Notes: a model not told the origin generated them from the letters alone. A stretch of DNA of 64,000 nucleotides from VRUE01 sp963725085 (GCA_963725085.1 CAVRXM010000005.1:806001-870000); one strand, 5' to 3'; shown: positions 49,557 through 58,188, counted from the stretch's first letter. Program-made: numbers and translations.

Positions 49557-51041
49557 ATGGAGCACACGCCCTCACTCGCCGCGGACCCGGACGCGCGCGA
49601 GGCGCCGCGCCGCTCTCTGATCCTCGCCGGAGGGGGTATGCGGGTCGCCTGGCAGGCGGGCGTCCTCTGCGCGCTGGAGGAGGCGGGGCTCGGCTTCGCG
49701 CACGCGGACGGGACCTCGGGCGGGACGATCAACCTGGCAATGCTGATGTCGGGCCTCTCGCCGCGGGAGATGGCCGAGCGCTGGCGGACGCTGCGGGTGT
49801 GGGGCTTCGCCGCCCCACTGCCGCTGCGCGATTACCTGCGGGCCCCGCGCTTGCGCGGATTCGGCGGCGCTGGTGGGATCGAACGCCACGTGTTCCCGCA
49901 CCTGGGCATCGACGTCGAGGCGATCCGCGCCGCGCAGGGGATCGAAGGCACGTTCAATGTCTGCAATCACGCGACGAAGACCAACGAGGCAATCGAGCAT
50001 CGCAACGTCGACCAGGGCGCGCTCGTCGCAGGCATCTCGTTGCCCGTGCTGATGCCCGCGGTGCAGCGGGCCGGGGCGCCCTATCTCGACGCCGTGTGGA
50101 TCAAGGACGCGAACCTCATCGAGGCAGTCAAACGCGGGGCCGAGGAGCTGTGGATCCTCTGGTGCATCGGCAACACGCCGGCCTACCGCGACGGTCCGTT
50201 CTTGCAGTACGTGCACATGATCGAGCAGAGCGCGAACGGCGTCCTGTTCGAGGAGCTTGACCGCGTCCGCGAGCTGAACGAGGCGATCGGAGCGGGGCAC
50301 TCCCCCTACGGGCAGAGGCGGCCGGTAATCGTCCACGTGGTCAAACCACGCCACCCGATCCCCCTCGATCCAGACTTCTTCCTGGGGCGGATCGACGCGG
50401 CAACCCTCGTTGCGATGGGCTATCGCGACGCTTGCCACTACCTTGCGGCAGCGGACGGCGAGCACGGCGTCCCCCTGACGCCCGCGGCGACGAAGATGGT
50501 GGAGGTCGGCATTCGCGTCTCCTGGCGCGAGCGGCACGCCGGGCGGCTGGGGCGAACCGAACTGGCCGCCGAAATACCCGATGCGGCGGCGTTCCTCGCC
50601 GGCCCCGGGCGGGAGGCCCGGCTGGTCGGCCGGGTGAGCGCGCCGGCGATCGGCGAGGCCCTGCTGCGCGATGGCCGCGTCAAGCTCGAGCGGGGCGCGC
50701 TCGTCTACGAGGGGACGCTCAAAGCGGACGGGCGTGAGGTACTGCTGCGGGCTCGCCGCGCCAGCAGCCCCGGCGGGTCGCTCGGCAAGCGCTTCAGCTC
50801 GTTGCGGCGCCTGCGCCTCGAGCTGCGCGAGGGTAGCGACGATGCTCTCCTCGGCGCGGGAGTGCTGGACCCGGATGGCGGCGGCGGCACGGCGCCTATA
50901 CCGCTCCCGATCGTGACCAATGCCCCGTCGACCTGGCGACGACTCGCAACCGCCGCCGCCTTCGAGCGGATCATGGCCACCGAGCTAATCATGGGCTCAC
51001 CTGCACCCAAGGGCGATCTCCATCAGACATTTGCCGGTTAG
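49557..51041 (+). CDS. Patatin-like phospholipase
   Basis: 494 residues. The patatin domain (about 15-300) shows the oxyanion motif LILAGGGMRVAWQAGVLCAL, the nucleophile elbow DGTSGGTIN (G-x-S-x-G) and a region YLDAVWIKDANLIEAVKRGA, where the usual D-G-A/G of the Ser-Asp dyad may be replaced by a D-A pair. Patatins hydrolyse acyl chains from lipids. Residues 300-494 form an extra domain with VSAPAIGEALLRDGRVKLER and GTLKADGREVLLRARRASSP, a beta-rich part similar in style to the linker of the GMC fusion. ATG 49557 lies two bases after the previous stop. It is the last gene of the operon and, with the oxidase-hydrolase fusion, points to processing of an acylated hydrophobic compound. Confidence 0.88.
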   Translation: MEHTPSLAADPDAREAPRRSLILAGGGMRVAWQAGVLCALEEAGLGFAHADGTSGGTINLAMLMSGLSPREMAERWRTLRVWGFAAPLPLRDYLRAPRLRGFGGAGGIERHVFPHLGIDVEAIRAAQGIEGTFNVCNHATKTNEAIEHRNVDQGALVAGISLPVLMPAVQRAGAPYLDAVWIKDANLIEAVKRGAEELWILWCIGNTPAYRDGPFLQYVHMIEQSANGVLFEELDRVRELNEAIGAGHSPYGQRRPVIVHVVKPRHPIPLDPDFFLGRIDAATLVAMGYRDACHYLAAADGEHGVPLTPAATKMVEVGIRVSWRERHAGRLGRTELAAEIPDAAAFLAGPGREARLVGRVSAPAIGEALLRDGRVKLERGALVYEGTLKADGREVLLRARRASSPGGSLGKRFSSLRRLRLELREGSDDALLGAGVLDPDGGGGTAPIPLPIVTNAPSTWRRLATAAAFERIMATELIMGSPAPKGDLHQTFAG

Positions 51042-51154
51042 AAGCTGGCCGCCGCTTTCGTCCCGATCCGCGCGATAGGCGCAGTTAAAGGGCGGAGCTT
51101 CGCAATACCCAAGCGCAGCTACGGGCAATCTCTCACGAGCGGCTGAGCCGCTGG

Positions 51155-51175
51155 CTTGGCACCCCGTGCGCCAAG
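51155..51175. terminator. Hairpin between convergent patatin and TIR genes
   Basis: CTTGGC (51155-51160) and GCCAAG (51170-51175) enclose a nine-base loop; just upstream lies the palindrome AGCGGCT-G-AGCCGCT (51138-51152). Both sit in the 222-base gap between convergent stops and could end transcription from both sides. The gap holds no gene. Confidence 0.45.
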
Positions 51176-51263
51176 GAAACAGACTGACCCTGCTGGTCGT
51201 ATCTGAGGACCGTCGTCGCAAGCAAATCGCAGCAACCCGGCGACGCCCCCGGCGCCGTTCCGA

Positions 51264-52487
51264 TCAGCGCGGCTCCAGCGTCGCGGCCATCCGGGTTGCG
51301 ATTTCGAGCACCGTTTCAGAGCTGGTTTCCGACCCTACCCCCACCGCCCGCGTCCTCCACCCCGATTCGCCGGCGTTGAAGAAGTAGGTGTAGGCCGTGG
51401 AGAGGCGAGATTCGAGCTCCGTTTCATCAATCTCGTATCCGAAGAGCGTCGCATCTCGGTCGTCCACCGTTTGCCGCGAGAATGTGATCGGCGAATAACT
51501 GGCTTCTTGGCTGCGTTCGGTCTGCGCTTTTTCTGCCCGGGTCGCGGGGGGGCGGTCCGGCTCCTGACTTACCTCGGCCCTCATCTGATGTGAAGGGCTT
51601 TCGAACGAAGTCCTTTTGAGTTGGCCGAGTTCCAGTTCTTCCTCATCCAACCGCCAGCCCTTGGGCACGTCGACGGTGAAGGCACTCGCTTCCGTAAAGC
51701 GGCGAAATTCGATTCCTTCATCGCTTGAGCCACCCCCCAACACCCCGACCACTAGAGCCACCGCGGCGACCGCGAGCGTGAGTACCCCGGCGATCGCCCA
51801 ACCCCGCCAACTCCTTCGGTGAAGGGGCGCCGGCGAGACTGCATCCGGCGCTGGCGCACTAGCCACTCCGGCCGCCGCGGGCGGCTCGCCGCCGGCCGCC
51901 GGGGCTTGCTCGGTCGAGGCAGGCTCGACGGCCGGTGTCCCCGGAGCCGACGGGGACGGGCGGGCCACCGTTTCCTGGTCCGCCGTCCCCTCCGCCAGCA
52001 GCTGCTCAAGCGCGCCGCCCAGCCGCCCAACGTCGTAACCCCAGCGTTGGTCGCTGAGCTCCAGCGCGTTGCGCCGCGTCATCGCCCCCAGCTCCGGCGG
52101 CAGGTCCCGCCGACCCGGCATTCGAGCTCCGGAGACGAGCACCGGGATCACCGTCACGTCGGGGCGCCCTAGGGCGATCTCGAGCTCGAGCCGAACGAAG
52201 TCATCGGGGTCGAGGATCCGTACACCGCCTTCAGCGTCCTTGACCGTTGCCCAGTTCGGCCCTATCACCTCGATCAACACCTGGCAGGCGCCCACCGCCT
52301 CGGTGATCCGCTCGACGAAGTCGACGCCGGGCGCGAGGTCGAGGTCCATGAACACGTTGCCCTCCCCGAATCGGGCCACCATGGCGTCGTAGAGGCGCCC
52401 GGCGTAGGCTGCGCTGTCCTCTCGCCGGTAGCTGATGAAGACCTTCCGCACCGGCGCGCTAGCCTGCCCCTCCGACTCCGTGCTCAA
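51264..52487 (-). CDS. TIR-domain membrane protein with external PsbP/Mog1-like domain
   Basis: 407 residues. Residues 13-155: a TIR domain with VFISYRREDSAAYAGRLYDA, FGEGNVFMDLDLAPGVDFVE, VLIEVIGPNWATV and DPDDFVRLELEIALGR. The glutamate in RLELEIAL is at the place of the catalytic Glu of NAD-cleaving TIRs. Residues 160-225: a Pro/Ala-rich linker. One membrane helix follows (IAGVLTLAVAAVALVVGVLG). Residues 255-407 are probably outside: FTVDVPKGWRLDEEELELGQ and a beta-rich end, similar in layout to PsbP/Mog1-type lipoprotein domains. Translation starts at TTG 52487, overlapping the TGA of the upstream DUF4231 gene. TIRs signal or deplete NAD in immunity; a transmembrane sensor form is plausible here but unproven. 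Confidence 0.88.
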   Translation of the reverse strand: MSTESEGQASAPVRKVFISYRREDSAAYAGRLYDAMVARFGEGNVFMDLDLAPGVDFVERITEAVGACQVLIEVIGPNWATVKDAEGGVRILDPDDFVRLELEIALGRPDVTVIPVLVSGARMPGRRDLPPELGAMTRRNALELSDQRWGYDVGRLGGALEQLLAEGTADQETVARPSPSAPGTPAVEPASTEQAPAAGGEPPAAAGVASAPAPDAVSPAPLHRRSWRGWAIAGVLTLAVAAVALVVGVLGGGSSDEGIEFRRFTEASAFTVDVPKGWRLDEEELELGQLKRTSFESPSHQMRAEVSQEPDRPPATRAEKAQTERSQEASYSPITFSRQTVDDRDATLFGYEIDETELESRLSTAYTYFFNAGESGWRTRAVGVGSETSSETVLEIATRMAATLEPR

Positions 52488-52963
52488 CCCTCACCGCCCA
52501 TCTGCTTGCTCGCCTCCTCGCGGTGCGACACCCAGGCCGCGTGCTCCTGAGACACGAAGCTCTCCACGCGCTCAGCGAGCAGGGCCTCGGGATTGGGAGC
52601 GACGTCGTAGGGACCGGCTCGCGCCATGAACAGGAACTGCTCATGCTTGAGCTGCTCGCAGGTCGCCCGATAGGTCGTCCAATTCTGTTGGTACTGCTGG
52701 AGCTGCTGCAGGCCCTCGAGCACCACGATGAATGCCCCGCCGCCGCCCACCAGCCAGAGTGGCGCCGACACCGACGCGGCCACAGGGATCGCGGCAGCGG
52801 TGACGATCTGGCAGACCTTGAGCCCCTTGAACCAGCGCTGGTTGAGCTGGCTCTTGGCGTCGTACCAGGCGATCTGGTCCTGAACCCGAGCCCAGGCCGG
52901 TGGCTCTTGCGACGGAACGCTTACCGGTTTGCCGGGGCTTATCCCAGTAATGGGGGCTTCCAA
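52484..52963 (-). CDS. DUF4231 (SLATT-like) two-helix membrane protein
   Basis: 159 residues. A soluble N terminus with WARVQDQIAWYDAKSQLNQR leads into a pair of membrane helices (KVCQIVTAAAIPVAASVSA and LWLVGGGGAFIVVLEGLQQL), then a cytosolic helical part NWTTYRATCEQLKHEQFLFM and ESFVSQEHAAWVSHREE. This is the standard DUF4231 layout; the fold is regarded as related to SLATT two-helix proteins, proposed pore-forming effectors in nucleotide-dependent conflict systems. Its TGA and the TTG of the TIR gene share bases (TTGA), so the two are translated as a pair. A joint sensor and effector role is inference. Start ATG 52963 is the first in frame; an alternative is not evident. Confidence 0.85.
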   Translation of the reverse strand: MEAPITGISPGKPVSVPSQEPPAWARVQDQIAWYDAKSQLNQRWFKGLKVCQIVTAAAIPVAASVSAPLWLVGGGGAFIVVLEGLQQLQQYQQNWTTYRATCEQLKHEQFLFMARAGPYDVAPNPEALLAERVESFVSQEHAAWVSHREEASKQMGGEG

Positions 52964-53110
52964 TCTAATTCCTCGTCACAGCGGTGTATCCCACCTCAGC
53001 CTTCCATGGAACTGGACACTTGCAACCCCTTCTAAACGGATTGCGCAATCAGCCTGCAGGCCCTTTGACGGCTCCGCGGGCGCAAACCTAGGATTGAGCT
53101 GATCCTCGCA

Positions 53111-53405
53111 ATGACCCCTGCCGTGGATGTCAACAAACCTCCAGCGGCGGTCGAACACGACCTCGACGGACTGCGAGCTGGACTAGATTTCGTCGTGCCG
53201 GCCAAGCGCAGCAAGGCAACCTGCTCTATCGGCACCCGGAACATTCGTGCCCTTGGCGGGCTGACAGAGAAGTGGGAGAGCGCCCCAATGACAGCCCGAA
53301 GCGGAACCTAGACGACATCTGCACGATCGCTGAGGTCGTCTCTCGCTTCGACGTCGTCGCCGTGCGTTGCGCTTCACAGCCTCTAGGTTGTTCATCGCTG
53401 TAAGC
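53111..53405 (+). pseudogene. Broken endonuclease/exonuclease/phosphatase (EEP) family fragment
   Basis: The frame from ATG 53111 reads ...LRAGLDFVVPAKRSKATCSI then GTRNIRALGGLTEKWES. This corresponds to the N-terminal strand of EEP-fold proteins (family form: WNIRAFGGLT.KW). A one-base shift near 53288 continues NDSPKRNLDDICTIAEVVSR and FDVVAV, where the family expects the catalytic Glu (QEV), but the text then ends (RCASQPLGC). Only the first quarter of an EEP protein remains, and the metal-binding Glu and the rest are gone. It is thus a truncated remnant, not just a sequencing slip. No gene is seen in 53406-53527 or 52976-53110. Confidence 0.65.
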
Positions 53406-53527
53406 GGACGTCGACCGCAACGATCACCACAGCTTCATCGCTACCTGCGGCCGAAGAGTGGATTTAGTCAATCTTGTAGCAGTCATTCCGATTCCAGCTC
53501 GGGTCAGTCGCATGCGTTAGCGCTGGC

Positions 53528-55081
53528 TCATTCCCCGCCTGCCTCGCGCCATATCCAACGACCTGCCTTGTCCGGCTCGGCGACGAGCTCGTCCTCGACC
53601 GGGGGATCATCCTCTTGGTCGCGGCAGCCGGTGGCGGCAATGCATTGGATCCGCACACGAACGGTGCTGGTGTCTATCCGGAGGAAGCTCTTGAACATCG
53701 GTGGCTCGTTTATGTCGAACCACAGCGCGAACAGCGGGTGCAAGGGCCCCCGGGCACGTCCGGGTAAGGGCAGGATTCGCTCGGCGGCGCGGCGGGCGCG
53801 GTCGCTGAGGACGACCTCGTCGGCGCTCCTCCGGCGCGGCTCGATGCCAAGGCGCTCGCCGAGGAAGGTCGCTGCTTCGTCGGGTGAGATCTCGAAATAG
53901 CCGCGGCCGAAGGCGAGCTTGCGATCGTAAAGGCGGCTGAAAAGCGCGAGGGAGTCGCCGCGGCGCGGGTAGCAGACAAAGTCGTCCTCCTCGACTCCGG
54001 GCAGGAGCACACGCGGGATGGGGTGGGTTGGATGCATGAACGCCCCTCCGCCGCCCGCGACTAGGTACTGGAGGGTCCGCCCGTCCTCGAGCTTCGTTGG
54101 ATAGCGCTGGTAGTTGTGGATATCACCACCGATCACTGCGATGTACCCCGCGTCGGGGTCGCGCACGATCTCGTCGACAGTTCCGCCACCCTCGATCGAG
54201 CCGGGATGGTAATCGCCGTCGACATAGAGCGGCTTGCCGGTCAGGAGGATCTTCGGCCGGTGTGGATCCCGCGAGACCTCGCGCAGCCACTCGCCCTGAT
54301 CATTGTCCAGGCTGCCGAGGATTCCAGTGTCGATGCCGACGATCCGCACCGGGTCGGTCTCGATCGTCCAATAAGGCGAGCGCTGCGCGGAGCGTTGGGT
54401 CGGACTGCCACGCCACGAGGCGCGGATGCTGGCCTGCTGCGACGTGGGTCGGCCCGGTCGTCGCCACAGCATGCGGTGCAGCTCGCGCTGCCAGGAGGGC
54501 TGACTGCGGGCGTAGGTGAGGTCTGGACGAGCCATCTCATCGAGGCCGCAGAGGTGGTACATGAAGCCGCGTAACTCGTCATACCAATCATGGTTGCCAG
54601 GTATCGCGTAGATCGGGGCCGGGTAGTCGCGGTACGGGCGGTAGAACTTCTCCTCGTACTCGTTGGCGTTGCCAGCGGGGTAGATGACGTCGCTCATGAT
54701 CACGGCAAAGTCGGTGCCGCCCCAGGTCGACTCCAGCGGCGGAATGGTGGCCCACTGTGACGCGTCCCCCTCTCCCGGGTCGCCGATAACCATGAACGAG
54801 ACCTCCTCCTTGCCGGTCCGGTCTATCAGCCGCGGGTCGCCGGCGCCGTCACGTTCTGACTCCGCCTCCACCGCCCGCATCCAGGCTCGCCGAAGGTCGT
54901 TGACGGGATCCCCCGCCAGCCGGGCCACGACGTCGTTCCGCGCATCCCACAGCATTCGTGGCTGAAGCCAGGACAGTGGCCGCTTGTCCGGGACAAATGC
55001 CCGGAAGCGCCCCGCCCGGCAGATCCACCCGGCGCCCTGGAGCGACTCGCGGGAGTTCGGGGTCGTGCCCGTCGCAGCCAT
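53528..55081 (-). CDS. Calcineurin-like metallophosphoesterase
   Basis: 517 residues. All dimetal-site motifs are present in order: FMVIGDPGEGDASQW (D..., about 95), IMSDVIYPAGNANEYEEKFY (D...N, about 130), YAIPGNHDWYDELRGF (GNHD, about 160), KPLYVDGDYHPG and IAVIGGDIHNYQRY (GD-x-H-x-Y, about 320). The Gly-rich GGGGAFMHPTHP follows. N-terminal 90 residues and C-terminal 130 residues are extra domains; the end contains IEPRRRSADEVVLSDRARRA and IDTSTVRVRIQCIAATGC. There is no signal peptide, so it is probably cytoplasmic. Substrates of this family range from nucleotides to phosphoproteins and cannot be assigned. It lies downstream of the DUF5995 gene on the same strand (187-base gap). Confidence 0.92.
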   Translation of the reverse strand: MAATGTTPNSRESLQGAGWICRAGRFRAFVPDKRPLSWLQPRMLWDARNDVVARLAGDPVNDLRRAWMRAVEAESERDGAGDPRLIDRTGKEEVSFMVIGDPGEGDASQWATIPPLESTWGGTDFAVIMSDVIYPAGNANEYEEKFYRPYRDYPAPIYAIPGNHDWYDELRGFMYHLCGLDEMARPDLTYARSQPSWQRELHRMLWRRPGRPTSQQASIRASWRGSPTQRSAQRSPYWTIETDPVRIVGIDTGILGSLDNDQGEWLREVSRDPHRPKILLTGKPLYVDGDYHPGSIEGGGTVDEIVRDPDAGYIAVIGGDIHNYQRYPTKLEDGRTLQYLVAGGGGAFMHPTHPIPRVLLPGVEEDDFVCYPRRGDSLALFSRLYDRKLAFGRGYFEISPDEAATFLGERLGIEPRRRSADEVVLSDRARRAAERILPLPGRARGPLHPLFALWFDINEPPMFKSFLRIDTSTVRVRIQCIAATGCRDQEDDPPVEDELVAEPDKAGRWIWREAGGE

Positions 55082-55267
55082 CCGTGGCTGACCCTACCCC
55101 ACAGCGGCCCGCTCGACCCATCGATGGAGCGGGTCTGCTCCCACCTACTGACCGCGACCGGCCGCTCCTGCTTTTCGTCCACAGGGCACTCTTGCGTGAA
55201 CGACGCCTTCCCAGTCTTTGTAGAACCCGGCCGGCGGTAGTCCGGCCAAATAGCGCGTGTCGCGCGG

Positions 55268-55978
55268 TCAGGCGGCCAGCCCGACGGGAGTCAGCAGAGC
55301 CCGGCTGGCGAACCCCACCGCCCGGTCATTGATCGCCTCGTAGTCGGTGCGCAGGGGCGGCATCGCCCGCAGGGACCAGAGCACCTCCGCGGTGACCCAG
55401 GCGGCGTCGCGCGCCTTCTGCACGTTCCAGACAGCCACGATGTCATCCACCGGATTGAGGACGAGGTCAAGCTCCTTCAGGAGCCCGGTCATCATCCACG
55501 CCTTCACCTTCTCCTCCACCTGCGAGATGAGGCCGTTCACCGACTCGTAGTCCCTATGCTCCGGACCGTCGTCGCGCGGCTCGGTCCCGCGCGCGGCGCA
55601 CGTGTCGCAGACGCCGATCGCCAGGTCATAGTTGATATGCGCGTTCATCCCTGCCAACGCGAACTGCACGGGAGCGATGCCAGTCGCAAAGCGGGCCTCG
55701 AACAGCGGCCTCCAGGCGTGGAAGGGATACTTCGCCAGCGGCGCCGCGCCGTTTCCGGCGGCGTCGAACGCATCGAAGTAGCGGTTGCCAAAACATACGT
55801 CGAGCGCCGCCAGGAAGCCCGGTGCCGCCTGATTCTGTCCTGGCACGGTCGTGGCCACCTCCCGCGTCACTTCGAGGTAGAGCTTGTTGAACCACTTCAC
55901 GCCATCACTGGATGGAAGCACGCGATCGATGGCCTCCATTCGCTCAAGCACATCTCTGACGGTCCCGGCGGTGGTCAT
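55268..55978 (-). CDS. DUF5995 family protein
   Basis: 236 residues, helical. Conserved-looking pieces: MEAIDRVLPSSDGVKWFNKL, YLEVTREVATTV, LDVCFGNRYFDAF, WRPLFEARFATGIAPVQFAL, AGMNAHINYDLAIGVCDTCA and ESVNGLISQVEEKVKAWM. The histidine/asparagine-rich GMNAHINYDLA with W.PLFE is the hallmark of DUF5995, common in actinobacteria. Function is unknown; the conserved His and Asp could bind metal or heme (inference). ATG 55978 follows the stop of a small membrane-protein gene by five bases, with GGAG in between. Confidence 0.85.
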   Translation of the reverse strand: MTTAGTVRDVLERMEAIDRVLPSSDGVKWFNKLYLEVTREVATTVPGQNQAAPGFLAALDVCFGNRYFDAFDAAGNGAAPLAKYPFHAWRPLFEARFATGIAPVQFALAGMNAHINYDLAIGVCDTCAARGTEPRDDGPEHRDYESVNGLISQVEEKVKAWMMTGLLKELDLVLNPVDDIVAVWNVQKARDAAWVTAEVLWSLRAMPPLRTDYEAINDRAVGFASRALLTPVGLAA

Positions 55979-55983
55979 CTCCG

Positions 55984-56148
55984 CTACCCGGCAAGCTCGG
56001 GCCGGACGAAGTTCGGTAGCTTGAACGCGGCATAGCCGGTTCCCCCGAGCGCAATGAACAGCGCGATGACGGACACCCGTTGGCGGAGCTCAGTCGTCCG
56101 CGCAGCCTGCTCATATCTCTCTTCTCTCTTCTCTGATCCTTCGGCCAT
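55984..56148 (-). CDS. Small single-helix membrane protein (54 residues)
   Basis: ATG 56148 to TAG 55984. A charged N terminus (MAEGSEKREERYEQAARTTE) precedes one membrane helix, VSVIALFIALGGTGYAAFKL, and a short end PNFVRPELAG. The helix text ALF.ALGGT.YAA is one I associate with many otherwise unrelated Thermoleophilia surface proteins, so it is also a taxonomic hint. The gene ends five bases before the DUF5995 start and provides its upstream context, so the two form a small operon. Function unknown. Confidence 0.65.
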   Translation of the reverse strand: MAEGSEKREERYEQAARTTELRQRVSVIALFIALGGTGYAAFKLPNFVRPELAG

Positions 56149-56421
56149 TCGACTGACATTACCGCCGGTAGCCGTGACGGCGCAAAGGTGCTGTGGCTTC
56201 GGCGCCTTACACCCGCCGTTGCAGGGTCAGCCGCGACAAATAACCTCGCCATGTGGGACGAGAAACCACCCAACCACCTGATCACCGCCTCGATCGACCT
56301 CCGACCCCACCCCGGGGCCGAAGACCCGCCCAGCAGACCATTCGTCCACAGCAGCCCCATTTGCCAGCTCGCCTCTGAGAGGATCGGCGACGTACATCCG
56401 GCAAGAGCAAGGAGGTTGCCT

Positions 56422-56682
56422 GTGGAGCCCGAACTCTGTCCCCCATGGTGGCCGAGCCTGATCTGGTGGCTGCTCCATCACCATCACATCGAACCTCCCC
56501 CGGAACCAGAAGAATGGATCAAACGGGTGCAAGACCCGACGGAGGAGATACTGGGAGCGCTGGCCATCTATATCCAGGCGCACGCATTTCTCGGAGCCAA
56601 GCAGGAGAAGCTTCGAGAGCAAGTGCAGCACGCGGCGGTTGAGCAAATGAGCAACGCCGTCAAGCAGTTGGCACGGGGCTAA
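56422..56682 (+). CDS. Small acidic/aromatic protein, unknown function
   Basis: 86 residues from GTG 56422, chosen because AAGGAGG lies six bases upstream; the longer reading back to 56251 has no such signal. The N terminus is aromatic (LCPPWWPSLIWWLLHHHHIE), a possible membrane-associating patch with four histidines. The rest is helical: EEWIKRVQDPTEEILGALAI, YIQAHAFLGAKQEKLREQV. No family is recognised. It is the only plus-strand gene among minus-strand neighbours and ends just before a strong hairpin. The 270 bases upstream (56149-56421) hold no other gene. Confidence 0.6.
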   Translation: MEPELCPPWWPSLIWWLLHHHHIEPPPEPEEWIKRVQDPTEEILGALAIYIQAHAFLGAKQEKLREQVQHAAVEQMSNAVKQLARG

Positions 56683-56688
56683 TGCGTA

Positions 56689-56725
56689 CCCACAGGTGCC
56701 GAGCGACGCGCTCGGCACCTGTGGG
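56689..56725 (+). terminator. 16-bp perfect hairpin after the small plus-strand gene
   Basis: CCCACAGGTGCCGAGC (56689-56704) and GCTCGGCACCTGTGGG (56710-56725) pair over 16 bases around the loop GACGC, seven bases after the stop codon. No T-run follows, as is common for terminators in such genomes. The following 212 bases to the Vps62 gene contain no gene. Confidence 0.75.
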
Positions 56726-56937
56726 TGATAGCGACATTCGGTCCTTGCCTGTCCGGGGTACTGCTGGCATCGCTCCCCGAACCTATTTTGCAAGGAGTGG
56801 ACACGGGGTGACACAAATTTGACGCGGTTGCGCGATAGGTGGTACCCCCGGTATCGCATCGGCCTCATGGTCCGTCCGCCCCGCTAGCTGCTCCGCAGCC
56901 CCCCGAGACCGGGCAGTCAGTCAAGCGATGGACGTAG

Positions 56938-58173
56938 TCAATCGCCGCCGAACATTCGCCGGACGGCGCGCACCACTCCGCCCAGCCATGGCAGAACCGG
57001 GAGCTGCCCGGGTTCTCGAGTTCCGATCGGCCGGATGAGGGTTAGTGCCGAGTCGGTTGGCTTGCCTCCGGCGTCGACGGCGCTGACGTAGACGTCGTAG
57101 TGTTGCGCGGGCTTCAGTTCGACGGTCGTGACGATCGTCCCCGCGAGTGCGGTGTCAACCACGAAGGTGAATGTCCGAGGTTGGATGGTGTCGTCCTCGG
57201 AGTTCACCGTGACGACGAGTCGGTTCGGCTTCGATCCGCGATGGCTCCGGAAGTCATATGAGAGATGGAGATATCCGTTCTGGCGCGAAACCCGGACCGA
57301 CGGCGCAGGGGCCGGGGCGCTTCGCTTGACCGAGCGAGCCTGCTCGAGGAGGAGCGCGGGGCGCTCCCACTGGTCGTGCCGACAGGGGGCCGTGGGACTG
57401 GGCTGGTCGAGCCCCGGGATTGGCGCGGTGGTGCCTCCCCAGACTCCGGGCCATGCCACCCAGCTGGGGTCGTCCTCGTCGACCACCTCGAGGGCGAGGT
57501 GAGGGGTCTTCCTCTTTCCGTCGGCGAGGTCGTACCAGGCCTCGGTCTCGTGGTAGCCGGCGTGGAAGTAGGAGGCATGCGAACCGCGGGCCACATAGAC
57601 GAGGGCTGTGTCGGATTGCCCCTCGAGCTTCTCGACCTCATCCCAGGGCGCGACCTCGGCCCACCGATGCTGCGCGTAGACGGCGAGGTCGGGCAGGTCG
57701 TGTCCCTCGTCCATGCGGAACTGGACCATCTCCCAGTCGCCCTCGTGAAGCCCGAATCCCCCCGCCAGGTTGTAGTCGTTGTAGAAGTAAAAGAACCAGT
57801 ATTGGAGCCAGAGGCGTCCCCGATCCTCCCGGGCCTTCCCGTACATGCGATTGGCGTAGGTCCGATCTCGTCGCAGAGCCACGTACTGGTCACGGTAGTC
57901 GCGTCGCGAACAATCGATGGCATCGGTGGACTGGACCGCCTCCCCACCGGGGTAGCGCGAGGGGCCCAGGAAGGCGAGGTTGAGTTGTGCCTGGCCGCTG
58001 CCGGGCTTCGCCGCCGCCAGCAGGTCGCCGGGCCGCCCATGCCTGGACGCGCGGCGGAGGGCATTCGCCGGGTTGTCCGTCCACATCGCGGCCGAGTCGG
58101 CGAAAAAGGCCTCATTCGAGTCATAGCGCAGCTGCGGTTGAAATCGCTGCAGGAGCTCAGGCGCTGTCGTCAT
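56938..58173 (-). CDS. Vps62-like protein
   Basis: 411 residues, no signal peptide. The Vps62-like core (about 1-260) carries LQYWFFYFYNDYNLAGGFGL, HEGDWEMVQFRMDEGHD, YAQHRWAEVAPWDEVEKLEG and ALVYVARGSHASYFHAGYHE. The invariant FHEGDWE is here LHEGDWE, and ARGSHA.YF is intact. Family members occur from fungi (vacuolar sorting) to bacteria without a known reaction; the conserved H-E-G-D and H-A suggest a metal or ligand pocket (inference). Residues 270-390 form an Ig/FN3-like beta domain (GYLHLSYDFRSHRGSKPNRL; ELKPAQHYDVYVSAVD). It is the last gene of a three-gene unit after the M19 dipeptidase (15-base gap). Confidence 0.88.
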   Translation of the reverse strand: MTTAPELLQRFQPQLRYDSNEAFFADSAAMWTDNPANALRRASRHGRPGDLLAAAKPGSGQAQLNLAFLGPSRYPGGEAVQSTDAIDCSRRDYRDQYVALRRDRTYANRMYGKAREDRGRLWLQYWFFYFYNDYNLAGGFGLHEGDWEMVQFRMDEGHDLPDLAVYAQHRWAEVAPWDEVEKLEGQSDTALVYVARGSHASYFHAGYHETEAWYDLADGKRKTPHLALEVVDEDDPSWVAWPGVWGGTTAPIPGLDQPSPTAPCRHDQWERPALLLEQARSVKRSAPAPAPSVRVSRQNGYLHLSYDFRSHRGSKPNRLVVTVNSEDDTIQPRTFTFVVDTALAGTIVTTVELKPAQHYDVYVSAVDAGGKPTDSALTLIRPIGTREPGQLPVLPWLGGVVRAVRRMFGGD

Positions 58174-58188
58174 CTCACCAAGCCCCAG

